The position numbers were made by a program, and so were the translations under genes. Below, piece after piece: positions 9,886 through 20,957 of a DNA stretch of 31,111 nt (positions are counted from its first letter, which is position 1; each line of letters opens with the position of its first letter). This DNA comes from Liolophura sinensis (Eukaryota > Mollusca > Polyplacophora > Chitonida > Chitonidae), in the NCBI RefSeq assembly GCF_032854445.1, contig NW_027018398.1:1-31111 (forward strand), in the 5' to 3' direction. Below the pieces are notes generated by a model. That model ran no database searches. It was given only the letters and a program-made list of their open reading frames with translations, and had not been told where the DNA came from.

Positions 9886-10220
9886 ATGGAAACCAGGGAA
9901 ATTTGCTTAGCCCAAGGATTTCAGGTCTTCTGGGCTACCGAAGGGCACATAACTTATAGTCAAAAGTTGAATATAGTAATGACCAGTCGCGATTGTACAG
10001 AGTACAGTTTAGCCGATTTCAATTAACAAAAAGACGAAGCAAAAATGCAAAAGTGGAAAAACTGTTCCAGTGCTACTAGTAAGAGGCTAATCCGACGTAT
10101 TTTGTGACGAGAAATCGAATGGTGCAAACCGCGTTGCTCTCCGACCAATACTTTTGGCTGTAGCGACAGATCACTGATCATTGATGTCATAATCACGTGC
10201 CCAGCAACGGCTCTTACTCC
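9886..10220 (+). repeat. Monomer M19, truncated, 335 bp
   Basis: After gggaaatttgc (to about 9906) the sequence jumps to ttagcccaaggatttcagg, removing 214 bp relative to a full unit. A 2-bp gc is shared by both sides of the break. Tail: tttagcc, gacgaagc, gctactagt, agatcactgatc. Breakpoints differ from M37, M51 and M54. Confidence 0.93.
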
Positions 10221-10769
10221 ATGGAAACCAGGGATATTTGCAATTTTTTAACACCTGCCGATGCCTGGCCCAATTCCACATCTTTTGGCACCTTATAAAT
10301 GTGGGTCAGTGTTTAGTTGTACTTTTCACAGCAGACTGTATCAAGTACCTTGTGTTTTTTATGTACAAATGGTCTGGTTTTTCTACACGTAGATAAAGAC
10401 ATTGAGATTGTCTTGGACTTAGAAGTAAGACAATTGCTGGGTGAGTTGAATGGGCTTAGCCGATAGATTTGACGTCTTCTTGGCTACCGAAGGGCACATA
10501 ACTTATAGTCAAAAGTTGAATATAGTAATGACCAGTCGCGATTGTACAGAGTACAGTGTAGCCGATTTCAATTAACAAAAAGACCAGGTAAAAATGCAAA
10601 AGTGGAAAAACTGTTCCAGTGCTGCTGGTAAGAGGCTAATCCGACGTATTTTGTGACGAGAAATCGAATGGTGCAAACCGCGTTGCTCTCCGACCAATAC
10701 TTTTGGCTGTAGTGACAATTGAATGATAATTTATGTCATAATCACGTGCCCAGCAACGGCTCTTACTCC
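10221..10769 (+). repeat. Monomer M20, type C, 549 bp
   Basis: C sector with taacacctgcc (shared with M29), ttttcacagcag, gagttgaatggg, gccgataga, cttcttggc. Counterpart of M32. Private tgataatttat near the end. Confidence 0.93.
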
Positions 10770-11311
10770 ATGGAAACCAGGGAAATTTGCAATTTTTCAA
10801 CAGCTGCCGATGCCTGGCTCAATTCCTCATCTTTTGGCACCTTACTGAAGTGGGTCAGTGTTCAGTTGTACTTTTTATAGCAGACTGTATCAAGTACCTT
10901 TTGGTTTTCTCGTACAAATGGTGTGGTTTTAATACACGTAGATAAAGACATTGAGATTGTCTTGCACTTAGAAGTAAGGCAATTGCTGGGTGAGTTAAAT
11001 GGGCTTAGCCCAAAGATTTCAGGTCTTCTGGGCTACCGAAGGGCACATAACTTATAGTCAAAAGTTGAATATAGTAATGACCAGTCGCGATTGTACAGAG
11101 TACAGTGTAGCCGATTTCAATTAAAAAAGGCAAAAATGCAAAAGTGGAAAAACTGTTCCAGTGCTACTAGTTAGAGCCTAATCCGACGTATTTTGTGACG
11201 AGAAATCGAATGGTGCAATCCGCGTTGCTCTCCGACCAATACTTTTGGCTGTAGCGACAATTGAATGATCATTTATGTCATAATCACGTGCGTAGCAACG
11301 GCTCTTACTCC
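10770..11311 (+). repeat. Monomer M21, type A, 542 bp
   Basis: Carries the 7-bp deletion that turns the usual aacaaaaagaccaggc into aaaaaaggc. ccttttggttttctcg, gttttaatacacg, gctactagttagagcc, gcaatcc, gcgtagc. Counterpart M33. Confidence 0.93.
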
Positions 11312-11860
11312 ATGGAAACCAGGGAAATTTGCAATTTTTCATCAGCTGCCGATGCCTGGCTCAATTCCGCATCATTTGGCACCTCACTGAAGTGGGTCAG
11401 TGTTCAGTTGTACTTTTTACAGCAGACTGTATCAAGTACCTTGTGTTTTTCACGTACAAATGGTCTGGTTTTTCTACACGTAGATAAAGACATTGAGATT
11501 GTCTTGCACTTAGAAGTAAGGCAATTGCTGGGTGAGTTAAATGGGCTTAGCCCAAAGATTTCAGGTCTTCTGGGCTACCGAAGGGCACATAACTTATAGT
11601 CAAAAGTTGAATATAGTAATGACCAGTCGCGATTGTACAGAGTGCAGTGTAGCCGGTTTCAATTAACAAAAAGACCAGGCAAAAATGCAAAAGTGGAAAA
11701 ACTGTTCCAGTGCTGCTGGTAAGAGGCTAATCCGACGTATTTTGTGACGAGAAATCGAATGGTGCAAACCGCGTTGCTCTCCGACCAATACTTTTCGCTG
11801 TAGCGACAGATCAATGATCATTGATGTCATAATCACGTGCCCAGCAACGGCTCTTACTCC
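11312..11860 (+). repeat. Monomer M22, type A, 549 bp
   Basis: Private tttcatcagctg, catcatttgg, cctcactgaag, gagtgcag, gccggtttc, cttttcgctg. Ends with the palindrome form. gtgcag and gccggtttc recur in M39. Confidence 0.93.
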
Positions 11861-12409
11861 ATGGAAACCTGGGAAATTTGCAATTTTTCAACAGCTGCCG
11901 ATGCCTGGCTCAATTCCGCATCTTTTGGCACCTTTTTCATGTGGGTCTGTGGTCAGTTGTACTTTTTACAGCAGACTGTATCAAGTACCTTGTGTTTTTT
12001 ATGTACACATGGTCTGGTTTTTCTACACGTAGATAAAGACATTGAGATTGTCTTGCACTTAGAAGTAAGACAATTGCTGGGTGAGTTAAATGGGCTTAGC
12101 CCAAAGATTTCAGGTCTTCTGGGCTACCGAAGGGCACATAACTTATAGTCAAAAGTTGAATATAGTAATGACCAGTCGCGATTGTAGAGAGTACAGTGTA
12201 GCCGATTTCAATTAACAAAAAGACCAGGCAAAAATGCAAAAGTGGAAAAACTGTTCCAGTGCTGCTGGTAAGAGGCTAATCCGACGTATTTTGTGACGAG
12301 AAATCGAATGGTGCAAACCGCGTTGCTCTCCGACCAATACTTTTGGCTGTAGCGACAATTGAATGATCATTGATGTCATAATCGAGTGCCCAGCAACGGC
12401 TCTTACTCC
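11861..12409 (+). repeat. Monomer M23, type B, 549 bp
   Basis: Head ggaaacctgggaaat and gattgtagagag are shared with M30. Carries tatgtacacatggtctgg, shared with the next unit M24, a local conversion-like tract. The CACGTG hexamer is lost (atcgagtg). Confidence 0.93.
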
Positions 12410-12958
12410 ATGGAAACCAGGGATATTTGCAATTTTTTAACAGCTGCCGATGCCTGGCCCAATTCTGCATCTTTTGGCACCTTACTGAAGTGGGTCAGTG
12501 TTTAGTTGTACTTTTTACAGCAGACTGTATCAAGTACCTTGTGTTTTTTATGTACACATGGTCTGGTTTTTCTACACGTAGATAAAGACATTGAGATTGT
12601 CTTGCACTTAGAAGTAAGACAATTGCTGGGTGAGTTAAATGGGCTTGGCCCAAAGATTTCAGGTCTTCTGGGCTACCGAAGGGCACATAACTTATAGTCA
12701 AAAGTTGAATATAGTAATGACCAGTCGCGATTGTACAGAGTACAGTGTAGCCGATTTCAATTAACAAAAAGACCAGGCAAAAATGCAAAAGTGGAAAAAC
12801 TGTTCCACTGCTACTAGTAAGAGCCTAATCCGACGTATTTTGTGACGAGAAATCGAATGGTGCAAACCGCGTTGCTCTCCGACCAATACTTTTGGCTGTA
12901 GCGACAATTGAATGATCATTTATGTCATAATCACGTGCCCAGCAACGGCTCTTACTCC
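12410..12958 (+). repeat. Monomer M24, C/A hybrid, 549 bp
   Basis: Type C-like head (ggatattt, ttttttaacag, cccaattctgcatc), then type A cttactgaagtggg, then tttag and tatgtacacatggtctgg as in M23. ggcttggccc middle, ttccactgct private. A clear mosaic within about 130 bp. Confidence 0.9.
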
Positions 12959-13507
12959 ATGGAAACCAAAGAAATTTGCAATTTTTCAACAGCTGCCGAT
13001 GCCTGGCTCAATTCCGCATCTTTTGGCACCTTACTGAAGTGGGTCAGTGTTCAGTTGTACTTTTTACAGCAGACTTTATCAAGTACCTTGTGTTTTTCAC
13101 GTACAAATGGTGTGGTTTTTCTACACGTAGATAAAGACATTAAGATTGTCTTGCACTTAGAAGTAAGGCAATTGCTGGGTGAGTTAAATGGGCTTAGCCC
13201 AAAGATTTCAGGTCTTCTGGGCTACCGAAGGGCACATAACTTATAGTCAAAAGTTGAATATAGTAATGACCAGTCGCGATTGTACAGAGTACAGTTTAGC
13301 CGATTTCAATTAACAAAAAGACCAGGCAAAAATGCAAAAGTGGAAAAACTGTTCCAGTGCTACTAGTAAGAGCCTAATCCGACGTATTTTGTGACGAGAA
13401 ATCGAATGGTGCAAACCGCGTTGCTCTCCGACCAATACTTTTGCCTGTAGTGACAATTGAATGATCATTTATGTCACAATCACGTGCCCAGCAACGGCTC
13501 TTACTCC
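12959..13507 (+). repeat. Monomer M25, type A, 549 bp
   Basis: Head ccaaagaaat is private. agactttatc and cattaag recall M2/M8. End: cttttgcctgtag, gtcacaatc. Confidence 0.93.
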
Positions 13508-14056
13508 ATGGAAACCAGGGAAATTTGCAATTTTTCAACAGCTGCCGATGCCTGGCTAAATACCGCATCTTTTGGCACCTTTTTCATGTGGGTCTGTGGT
13601 CAGTTGTACTTTTTACAGCAGACTGTATCAAGTACCTTGTGTTTTTCACGTACAAATGGTGTGGTTTTTCTACACGTAGATAAAGACATTGAGATTGTCT
13701 TGGACTTAGAAGTAAGACAATTGCTGGGTGAGTTAAATGGGCTTAGCCGAAAGATTTGACGTCTTTTGGGCTACCGAAGGGCACATAACTTATAGTCAAA
13801 AGTTGAATATAGTAATGACCAGTCGCGATTGTACAGAGTACACTGTAGCCGATTTCAATTAACGAAAAGACTAGGTAAAAATGCAAAAGTGGAAAAACTG
13901 TTCCAGTGCTGCTGGTAAGAGGCTAATCCGACGTATTTTGTGACGAGAAATCGAATGGTGCAATCCGCGTTGCTCTCCGACCAATACTTTTGGCTGTAGC
14001 GACAATTGAATGATCATTTATGTCATAATCACGTGCGTAGCAACGGCTCTTACTCC
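13508..14056 (+). repeat. Monomer M26, type B, 549 bp
   Basis: B sector with private ggctaaatacc. Tail cttggac, gccgaaag, acactgta, gaaaagactaggt, gcaatcc, gcgtagc matches the second half of M6, pointing to a shared source for that half-unit. Confidence 0.93.
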
Positions 14057-14606
14057 ATGGAAACCAGAGAAATTTGCAATTTTTCAACAGCTGCCGATGC
14101 CTGGCTCAATTCCGCATCTTTTGGCACCTTACTGAAGTGGGTTAGTGTTCAGTTGTACTTTTTACAGCAGACTGTATCAAGTACCTTGTGTTTTTCACGT
14201 ACAAATGGTGTGGTTTTTTCTACACGTAGATAAAGACATTGAGATTGTCTTGCACTTAGAAGTAAGACAATTGCTGGGTGAGTTAAATGGGCTTAGCCCA
14301 AAGATTTGACGTCTTCTGGGCTACCGAAGGGCACATAACTTATAGTCAAAAGTTGAATATAGTAATGACCAGTCGCGATTGTACAGAGTACAGTGTAGCC
14401 GATTTCAATTAACAAAAACACCAGGTAAAAATGCAAAAGTGGAAAAACTGTTCCAGTGCTGCTGGTAAGAGGGTAATAGGACGTATTTTGTGACGAGAAA
14501 TCGAATGGTGCAATCCGCGTTGCTCTCCAACCAATACTTTTGGCTGTAGTGACAATTGAATGATCATTTATGTCATAATCACGTGCCCAGCAACGGCTCT
14601 TACTCC
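14057..14606 (+). repeat. Monomer M27, type A, 550 bp
   Basis: gagaaattt and gggttagtg as in M1 and M7, so M26-M27 parallels M6-M7. Private aaaaacaccaggt, gagggtaatagg, ctccaacc. Confidence 0.93.
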
Positions 14607-15155
14607 ATGGAAACCAGAGAAATTTGCAATTTTTCAACAGCTGCCGATGCCTGGCTCAATTCCGCATCTTTTGGCACCTTATTCATGTGGGTCTGTGGTC
14701 AGTTGTACTTTTTACAGCAGACTGTATCAAGTACCTTGTGTTTTTCACGTACAAATGGTGTGGTTTTTCTACACGTAGATAAAGACATTGAGATTGTCTT
14801 GCACTTAGAAGTAAGGCAATTGCTGGGTGAGTTAAATGGGCTTAGCCCAAAGATTTCAGGTCTTCTGGGCTACCGAAGGGCACATAACTTATAGTCAAAA
14901 GTTGAATATAGTAATGACCAGTCGCGATTGTACAGAGTACAGTTTAGCCGATTTCAATTAACAAAAAGACGAAGCAAAAATGCAAAAGTGGAAAAACTGT
15001 TCCAGTGCTACTAGTAAGAGGCTAATCCGACGTATTTTGTGACGAGAAATCGAATGGTGCAAACCGCGTTGCTCTCCGACCAATACTTTCGGCTGTAGCG
15101 ACAGATCACTGATCATTGATGTCATAATCACGTGCCCAGCAACGGCTCTTACTCC
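14607..15155 (+). repeat. Monomer M28, type B, 549 bp
   Basis: gagaaattt head, ccttattcatgtggg, tttagcc, gacgaagc, gctactagt, agatcactgatc as in M19. Private tttcggctg. Confidence 0.93.
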
Positions 15156-15704
15156 ATGGAAACCAGGGATATTTGCAATTTTTTAACACCTGCCGATGCC
15201 TGGCCCAATTCCACATCTTTTGGCACCTTATAAATGTGGGTCAGTGTTTAGTTGTACTTTTTACAGCAGACTGTATCAAGTACCTTGTGTTTTTTATGTA
15301 CAAATGGTCTGGTTTTTCTACACGTAGATAAAGACATTGAGATTGTCTTGGACTTAGAAGTAAGACAATTGCTGGGTGAGTTAAATGGGCTTAGCCGAAA
15401 GATTTGACGTCTTCTGGGCTACCGAAGGGCACATAACTTATAGTCAAAAGTTGAATATAGTAATGACCAGTCGCGATTGTACAGAGTACAGTGTAGCCGA
15501 TTTCAATTAACAAAAAGACCAGGTAAAAATGCAAAAGTGGAAAAACTGTTCCAGTGCTGCTGGTAAGAGGCTAATCCGACGTATTTTGTGACGAGAAATC
15601 GAATGGTGCAAACCGCGTTGCTCTCCGACCAATACTTTTGGCTGTAGCGACAGATCAATGATCATTGATGTCATAATCACGTGCCCAGCAACGGCTCTTA
15701 CTCC
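15156..15704 (+). repeat. Monomer M29, type C, 549 bp
   Basis: taacacctgcc as in M20; gccgaaagatttgacg, gaccaggt; palindromic end. M28-M29 parallels M19-M20. Confidence 0.93.
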
Positions 15705-16253
15705 ATGGAAACCTGGGAAATTTGCAATTTTTCAACAGCTGCCGATGCCTGGCTCAATTCCGCATCTTTTGGCACCTTTCTCATGTGGGTCTGTGGTCAG
15801 TTGTACTTTTTACAGCAGACTGTATCAAGTACCTTGTGTTTTTCACGTACAAATGGTGTGGTTTTTCTACACGTAGATAAAGACATTGAGATTGTCTTGC
15901 ACTTAGAAGTAAGGCAATTGCTGGGTGAGTTAAATGGGCTTAGCCCAAAGATTTCAGGTCTTCTGGGCTACCGAAGGGCACATAACTTATAGTCAAAAGT
16001 TGAATATAGTACTGACCAGTCGCGATTGTAGAGAGTACAGTGTAGCCGATTTCAATTAACAAAAAGACCAGGCAAAAATGCAAAAGTGGACAAACTGTTC
16101 CAGTGCTGCTGGTAAGAGGCTAATCCGACGTATTTTGTGACGAGAAATCGAATGGTGCAAACCGCGTTGCTCTCCGACCAATACTTTTGGCTGTAGTGAC
16201 AATTGAATGATCATTGATGTCATAATCACGTGCCTAGTAACGGCTCTTACTCC
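15705..16253 (+). repeat. Monomer M30, type B, 549 bp
   Basis: ggaaacctgggaaat and gattgtagagag as in M23; ctttctcatgtggg; tagtactgacc private; ggacaaac; end cctagtaac. Confidence 0.93.
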
Positions 16254-16803
16254 ATGGAAACCAGGGAAATTTGCAATTTTTCAACAGCTGCCGATGCCTG
16301 GCTCAATTCCGCATCTTTTGGCACCTTACTGAAGTGGGTCAGTGTTCAGTTGTACTTTTTACAGCAGACTGCATCAAGTACCTTGTGGTTTTCACGTACA
16401 AATGGTGTGGTTTTTTCTACACGTAGATAAAGACATTGAGATTGTCTTGCACTTAGAAGTAAGGCAATTGCTGGGTGAGTTAAATGGGCTTAGCCCAAAG
16501 ATTTGACGTCTTCTGGGCTACCGAAGGGCACATAACTTATAGTCAAAAGTTGAATATAGTAATGACCAGTCGCGATTGTACAGAGTACAGTTTAGCCGAT
16601 TTCAATTAACAAAAAGACGAAGCAAAAATGCAAAAGTGGAAAAACTGTTCCAGTGCTACTAGTAAGAGCCTATTCCGACGTATTTTGTGACGAGAAATCG
16701 AATGGTGCAAACCGCGTTGCTCTCCGACCAATACTTTTGGCTGTAGCGACAGATCATTGATCATTGATGTCATAATCACGTGCCCAGCAACGGCTCTTAC
16801 TCC
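16254..16803 (+). repeat. Monomer M31, type A, 550 bp
   Basis: agactgcatc private, ccttgtggttttcacg, gatttgacg, tttagcc, gacgaagc, gcctattccg, agatcattgatc end. Full-length counterpart of truncated M19. Confidence 0.93.
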
Positions 16804-17352
16804 ATGGAAACCAGGGATATTTGCAATTTTTTAACAGCTGCCGATGCCTGGCCCAATTCCACATCTTTTGGCACCTTATAAATGTGGGTCAGTGTTTAGT
16901 TGTACTTTTTACAGCAGACTGTATCAAGTACCTTGTGTTTTTTATGTACAAATGGTCTGGTTTTTCTACACGTAGATAAAGACATTGAGATTGTCTTGGA
17001 CTTAGAAGTAAGACAATTGCTGGGTGAGTTGAATGGGCTTAGCCGATAGATTTGACGTCTTCTTGGCTACCGAAGGGCACATAACTTATAGTCAAAAGTT
17101 GAATATAGTAATGACCAGTCGCGATTCTACAGAGTACAGTGTAGCCGATTTCAATTAACAAAAAGACCAGGTAAAAATGCAAAAGTGGAAAAACTGTTCC
17201 AGTGCTGCTGGTAAGAGGCTAATCCGACGTATTTTGTGACGAGAAATCGAATGGTGCAAACCGCGTTGCTCTCCGACCAATACTTTTGGCTGTAGTGACA
17301 ATTGAATGATCATTTATGTCATAATCACGTGCCCAGCAACGGCTCTTACTCC
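16804..17352 (+). repeat. Monomer M32, type C, 549 bp
   Basis: gagttgaatggg, gccgataga, cttcttggc as in M20; gattctacag; gaccaggt. Confidence 0.93.
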
Positions 17353-17894
17353 ATGGAAACCAGGGAAATTTGCAATTTTTCAACAGCTGCCGATGCCTGG
17401 CTCAATTCCGCATCTTTTGGCACCTTACTGAAGTGGGTCAGTGTTTAGTTGTACTTTTTACAGCAGACTGTATCAAGTACCTTTTGGTTTTCACGTACAA
17501 ATGGTGTGGTTTTTCTACACGTAGATAAAGACATTGAGATTGTCTTGCACTTAGAAGTAAGGCAATTGCTGGGTGAGTTAAATGGGCTTAGCCCAAAGAT
17601 TTCAGGTCTTCTGGGCTACCGAAGGGCACATAACTTATAGTCAAAAGTTGAATATAGTAATGACCAGTCGCGATTGTACAGAGTACAGTGTAGCCGATTT
17701 CAATTAAAAAAGGCAAAAATCCAAAAGTGGACAAACTGTTCCAGTGCTACTAGTAAGAGCCTAATCCGACGTATTTTGTGACGAGAAATCGAATGGTGCA
17801 ATCCGCGTTGCTCTCCGACCAATACTTTTGGCTGTAGCGACAATTAAATGATCATTTATGTCATAATCACGTGCGTAGCAACGGCTCTTACTCC
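17353..17894 (+). repeat. Monomer M33, type A, 542 bp
   Basis: 7-bp deletion (aattaaaaaaggc), ccttttggttttcacg, aaaaatcc, ggacaaac, gcaatcc, gcgtagc. Counterpart of M21. Has the type C-like gtgtttag after the A sector. Confidence 0.93.
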
Positions 17895-18443
17895 ATGGAA
17901 ACCAGGGAAATTTGCAATTTTTCAACAGCTGCCGATGCCTGGCTCAATTCCGCATCTTTTGGCACCTTATTCATGTGGGTCTGTGGTAAGTTGTACTTTT
18001 TACAGCAGACTGTATCAAGTACCTTGTGTTTTTCATGTACAAATGGTGTGGTTTTTCTACACGTAGATAAAGACATTGAGATTGTCTTGCACTTTGAAGT
18101 AAGGCAATTGCTGGGTGAGTTAAATGGGCTTAGCCCAAAGTTTTCAGGTCTTCTGGGCTACCGAAGGGCACATAACTTATAGTCAAAAGTTGAATATAGT
18201 AATGACCAGTCGCGATTGTACAGAGTACAGTGTAGCCGATTTCAATTAACAAAAAGACCAGGTAAAAATGCAAAAGTGGAAAAACTGTTCCAGTGCTACT
18301 AGTAAGAGCCTAATCCGACGTATTTTGTGACGAGAAATCGAATGGTGCAAACCGCGTTGCTCTCCGACCAAGATTTTTGGCTGTAGCGACAGATCACAGA
18401 TCATTGATGTCATAATCACGTGCCCAGCAACGGCTCTTACTCC
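17895..18443 (+). repeat. Monomer M34, type B, 549 bp
   Basis: ccttattcatgtggg with tggtaag, tttcatgtac, actttgaag, aaagttttcagg, ccaagattttt, agatcacagatc. Several substitutions are private but the length is modal. Confidence 0.93.
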
Positions 18444-18985
18444 ATGGAAACCAGGGATATTTGCAATTTTTTAACAGCTGCCGATGCCTGGCCCAATTCC
18501 ACATCTTTTGGCACCTTATAAATGTGGGTAAGTGTTTAGTTGTACTTTTCACAGCAGACTGTATCAAGTACCTTGTGTTTTTTATGTACAAATGGTCTGG
18601 TTTTTCTACACGTAGATAAAGACATTGAGATTGTCTTGGACTTAGAAGTAAGACAATTGCTGGGTGAGTTGAATGGGCTTAGCCGATAGATTTGACGTCT
18701 TCTTGGCTACCGAAGGGCACATAACTTATAATCAAAAGTTGAATATAGTAATGACCAGTCGCGATTGTACAGAGTACAATGTAGCCGATTTCAATTAAAA
18801 AAGGCACAAATGCAAAAGTGGAAAAACTGTTCCAGTGCTACTAGTAAGAGCCTAATCCGACGTATTTTGTGACGAGAAATCGAATGGTGCAATCCGCGTT
18901 GCTCTCCGACCAATACTTTTGGCTGTAGCGACAATTGAATGATCATTTATGTCATAATCACGTGCGTAGCAACGGCTCTTACTCC
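18444..18985 (+). repeat. Monomer M35, type C to M33-like chimera, 542 bp
   Basis: First part follows M32 (C sector, gagttgaatggg, gccgataga, cttcttggc); from about 18780 it follows M33 (aattaaaaaaggc, gctactagt, gcaatcc, gcgtagc). Looks like an exchange between adjacent-type units that removed one unit. Confidence 0.9.
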
Positions 18986-19518
18986 ATGGAAACCAGGGAT
19001 ACTTGCAATTTTTCAACAGCTGCCGATGCCTGGCTCAATTCCGCATCTTTTGGCACCTTACTGAAGTGGGTTAGTGTTCAGTTGTACTTTTTACAGCAGT
19101 AGCGACCTTGTGTTTTTCACGTACAAATAGTGTGGTTTTTCTACACGTAGATAAAGACATTGAGATTGTCTTGCACTTAGAAGTAAGGCAATTGCTGGGT
19201 GAGTTAAATGGGCTTAGCCCAAAGATTTGACGTCTTCTCGGCTACCGAAGGGCACATAACTTATAGTCAAAAGTTGAATATAGAAATGACCAGTCGCGAT
19301 TGTACAGAGTCGATTTCAATTAACAAAAAGACCAGGCAAAAATGCAAAAGTGGTAAAACTGTTCCAGTGCTACTAGTAAAAGGGCTAATCCGACGTATTT
19401 TGTGACGAGAAATCGAATGGTGCAAACCGCGTTGCTCTCCGACCAATACTTTTGCCTGTAGTGACAATTGAATGATCATTGATGTCATAATCACGTGCCC
19501 AGCAACGGCCCTTACTCC
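18986..19518 (+). repeat. Monomer M36, type A with two internal losses, 533 bp
   Basis: A complex change, cagcagtagcgacc in place of cagcagactgtatcaagtacc (net loss 7), and loss of 10 bp before gatttc (cagagtcgatttc). Ends with cttttgcctg and cggcccttactcc, the signature that leads into truncated units. Confidence 0.93.
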
Positions 19519-19863
19519 ATGGAAACCAGGGTGAGTTAAATGGGCTTAGCCCAAAGATTTCAGGTCTTCTGGGCTACCGAAGGGCACATAACTTATAGTC
19601 AAAAGTTGAATATAGTAATGACCAGTCGCGATTGTACAGAGTACAGTGTAGCCGATCCGATTTCAATTAACAAAAGAAAAGGTAAAAATGCAAAAGTGGA
19701 AAAACTGTTCCAGTGCCACTAGTAAGAGCCTACTCCGACGTATTTTGTGACGAGAAATCGAATGGTGCAATCCGCGTTGCTCTCCGACCAATATTTTTGG
19801 CTGTAGTGACAATTGAATGATCATTTATGTGATAATCACGTGCGTAGCAACGGCTCTTACTCC
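19519..19863 (+). repeat. Monomer M37, truncated, 345 bp
   Basis: ggaaaccaggg runs straight into tgagttaaatggg, a 208-bp internal deletion; a ggg is shared by both sides of the break. A 5-bp duplication (gatccgattt) and other small changes follow. Same deletion in M51 and M54. Confidence 0.93.
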
Positions 19864-20412
19864 ATGGAAACCAGGGAAATTTGCAATTTTTCAACAGCTG
19901 CCGATACCTGGCTCAATTCCGGATCTTTTGGCACCTTATTCATGTGGGTCTGTGGTCAGTTGTACTTTTTACAGCAGACTGTATCAAGTACCTTGTGTTT
20001 TTCACGTACAAATGGTGTGGTTTTTCTACACGTAGATAAAGACATTGAGATTGTCTTGCACTTAGAAGTAAGGCAATTGCTGGGTGAGTTAAATGGGCTT
20101 AGCCCAAAGATTTCAGGTCTTCTGGGCTACCGAAGGGCACATAACTTATAGTCAAAAGTTGAATATAGTAATGACCAGTCGCGATTGTACAGAGTACAGT
20201 GTAGCCGATTTCAATTAACAAACAGACCACGTAAAAATGCAAAATTGGAAAAACTGTTCCAGTGCTACTAGTAATAGCCTAATCCGACGTATTTTGTGAC
20301 GAGAAATCGAATGGTGCTATCCGCGTTGCTCTCCGACCAACACTTTTGGCTGTAGCAACAATTGAATGATCATTGATGTCATAATCACGTGCGTAGCAAC
20401 GGCTCTTACTCC
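19864..20412 (+). repeat. Monomer M38, type B, 549 bp
   Basis: gatacctgg, ccggatc, ccttattcatgtggg; private gaccacgt, gctatccgcg, ccaacactt, gtagcaac. Counterpart of M52. Confidence 0.93.
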
Positions 20413-20957
20413 ATGGAAACCAGGGAAATTTGCAATTTTTCAACAGCTGCCGATGCCTGCTCAATCCGCATCGTTGCGCACCTTACTGAAGTGGGTTAGT
20501 GTTCAGTTGTACTTTTTCCAGCAGACTGTATCAAGTACCTTGTGTTTTTCAGTACAATGGTGTGGTTTTTCTACACGTAGATAAAGACATTGAGATTGTC
20601 TTGCACTTAGAAGTAAGGCAATTGCTGGGTGAGTTAAATGGGCTTAGCCCAAAGATTTCAGGTCTTCTGGGCTACCGAAGGGCACATAACTTATAGTCAA
20701 AAGTTGAATATAGTAATGGACCAGTCGCGATTGTACAGAGTGCAGTGTAGCCGGTTTCATTAACAAAAAGGCCAGGCAAAAATGCAAAAGTGGAAAAACT
20801 GTTCCAGTGCTGCTGGTAAGAGCCTAATCCGACGTATTTTGTGACGACAAATCGAATGGTGCAAACCGCGTTGCTCTCCGACCAATACTTTTGCCTGTAG
20901 CGACAATTGAATAATCATTGATGTCATAATCACGTGCCCAGCAACGGCCCTTACTCC
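20413..20957 (+). repeat. Monomer M39, type A, 545 bp
   Basis: Densely altered 5' part (gcctgctcaatccgc, gttgcgcacc, tttttccag, tcagtacaatgg) and gagtgcag, gccggtttc as in M22. Ends cttttgcctg and cggcccttactcc but the next unit is full length. Confidence 0.93.

Larger units (their letters stand above)
9337..11311 (+). repeat. Four-unit block M18-M21 (matches M30-M33)
   Basis: Four successive units have counterparts in order at 15705-17894. M18/M30: type B, ending agtaacgg. M19/M31: tttagcc, gacgaagc, agatcaCtgatc or agatcaTtgatc. M20/M32: gagttgaatggg, gccgataga, cttcttggc. M21/M33: ccttttggttttc, the 7-bp deletion, gcaatcc, gcgtagc. M19 is internally deleted while M31 is full length. Confidence 0.78.
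15705..17894 (+). repeat. Four-unit block M30-M33 (matches M18-M21)
   Basis: Second occurrence of the M18-M21 order, about 6.4-6.6 kb downstream. It keeps the full-length version of the unit that is truncated in M19, so either the deletion in M19 post-dates the duplication or the two blocks share an older full-length ancestor. Confidence 0.78.
19519..20412 (+). repeat. Duplicated two-unit segment M37-M38
   Basis: Truncated unit plus a type B unit marked by gatacctgg, ccggatc, tgtgataatc and taatagccta. The same pair in the same order lies at 27001-27890, about 7.48 kb downstream. M38 and M52 agree through the first ~350 bp by eye and differ only near their ends. Confidence 0.88.

Noticed and set aside
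11312-11400. Hammerhead-like core CTGATGA on the minus strand (tcatcag in M22), and gtgacgagaaa on the plus strand of all units
   Set aside because: The M22 motif is a single private substitution with no stem II or following GAAA. The plus-strand motif has G where the conserved C should be and no stem between the core halves.
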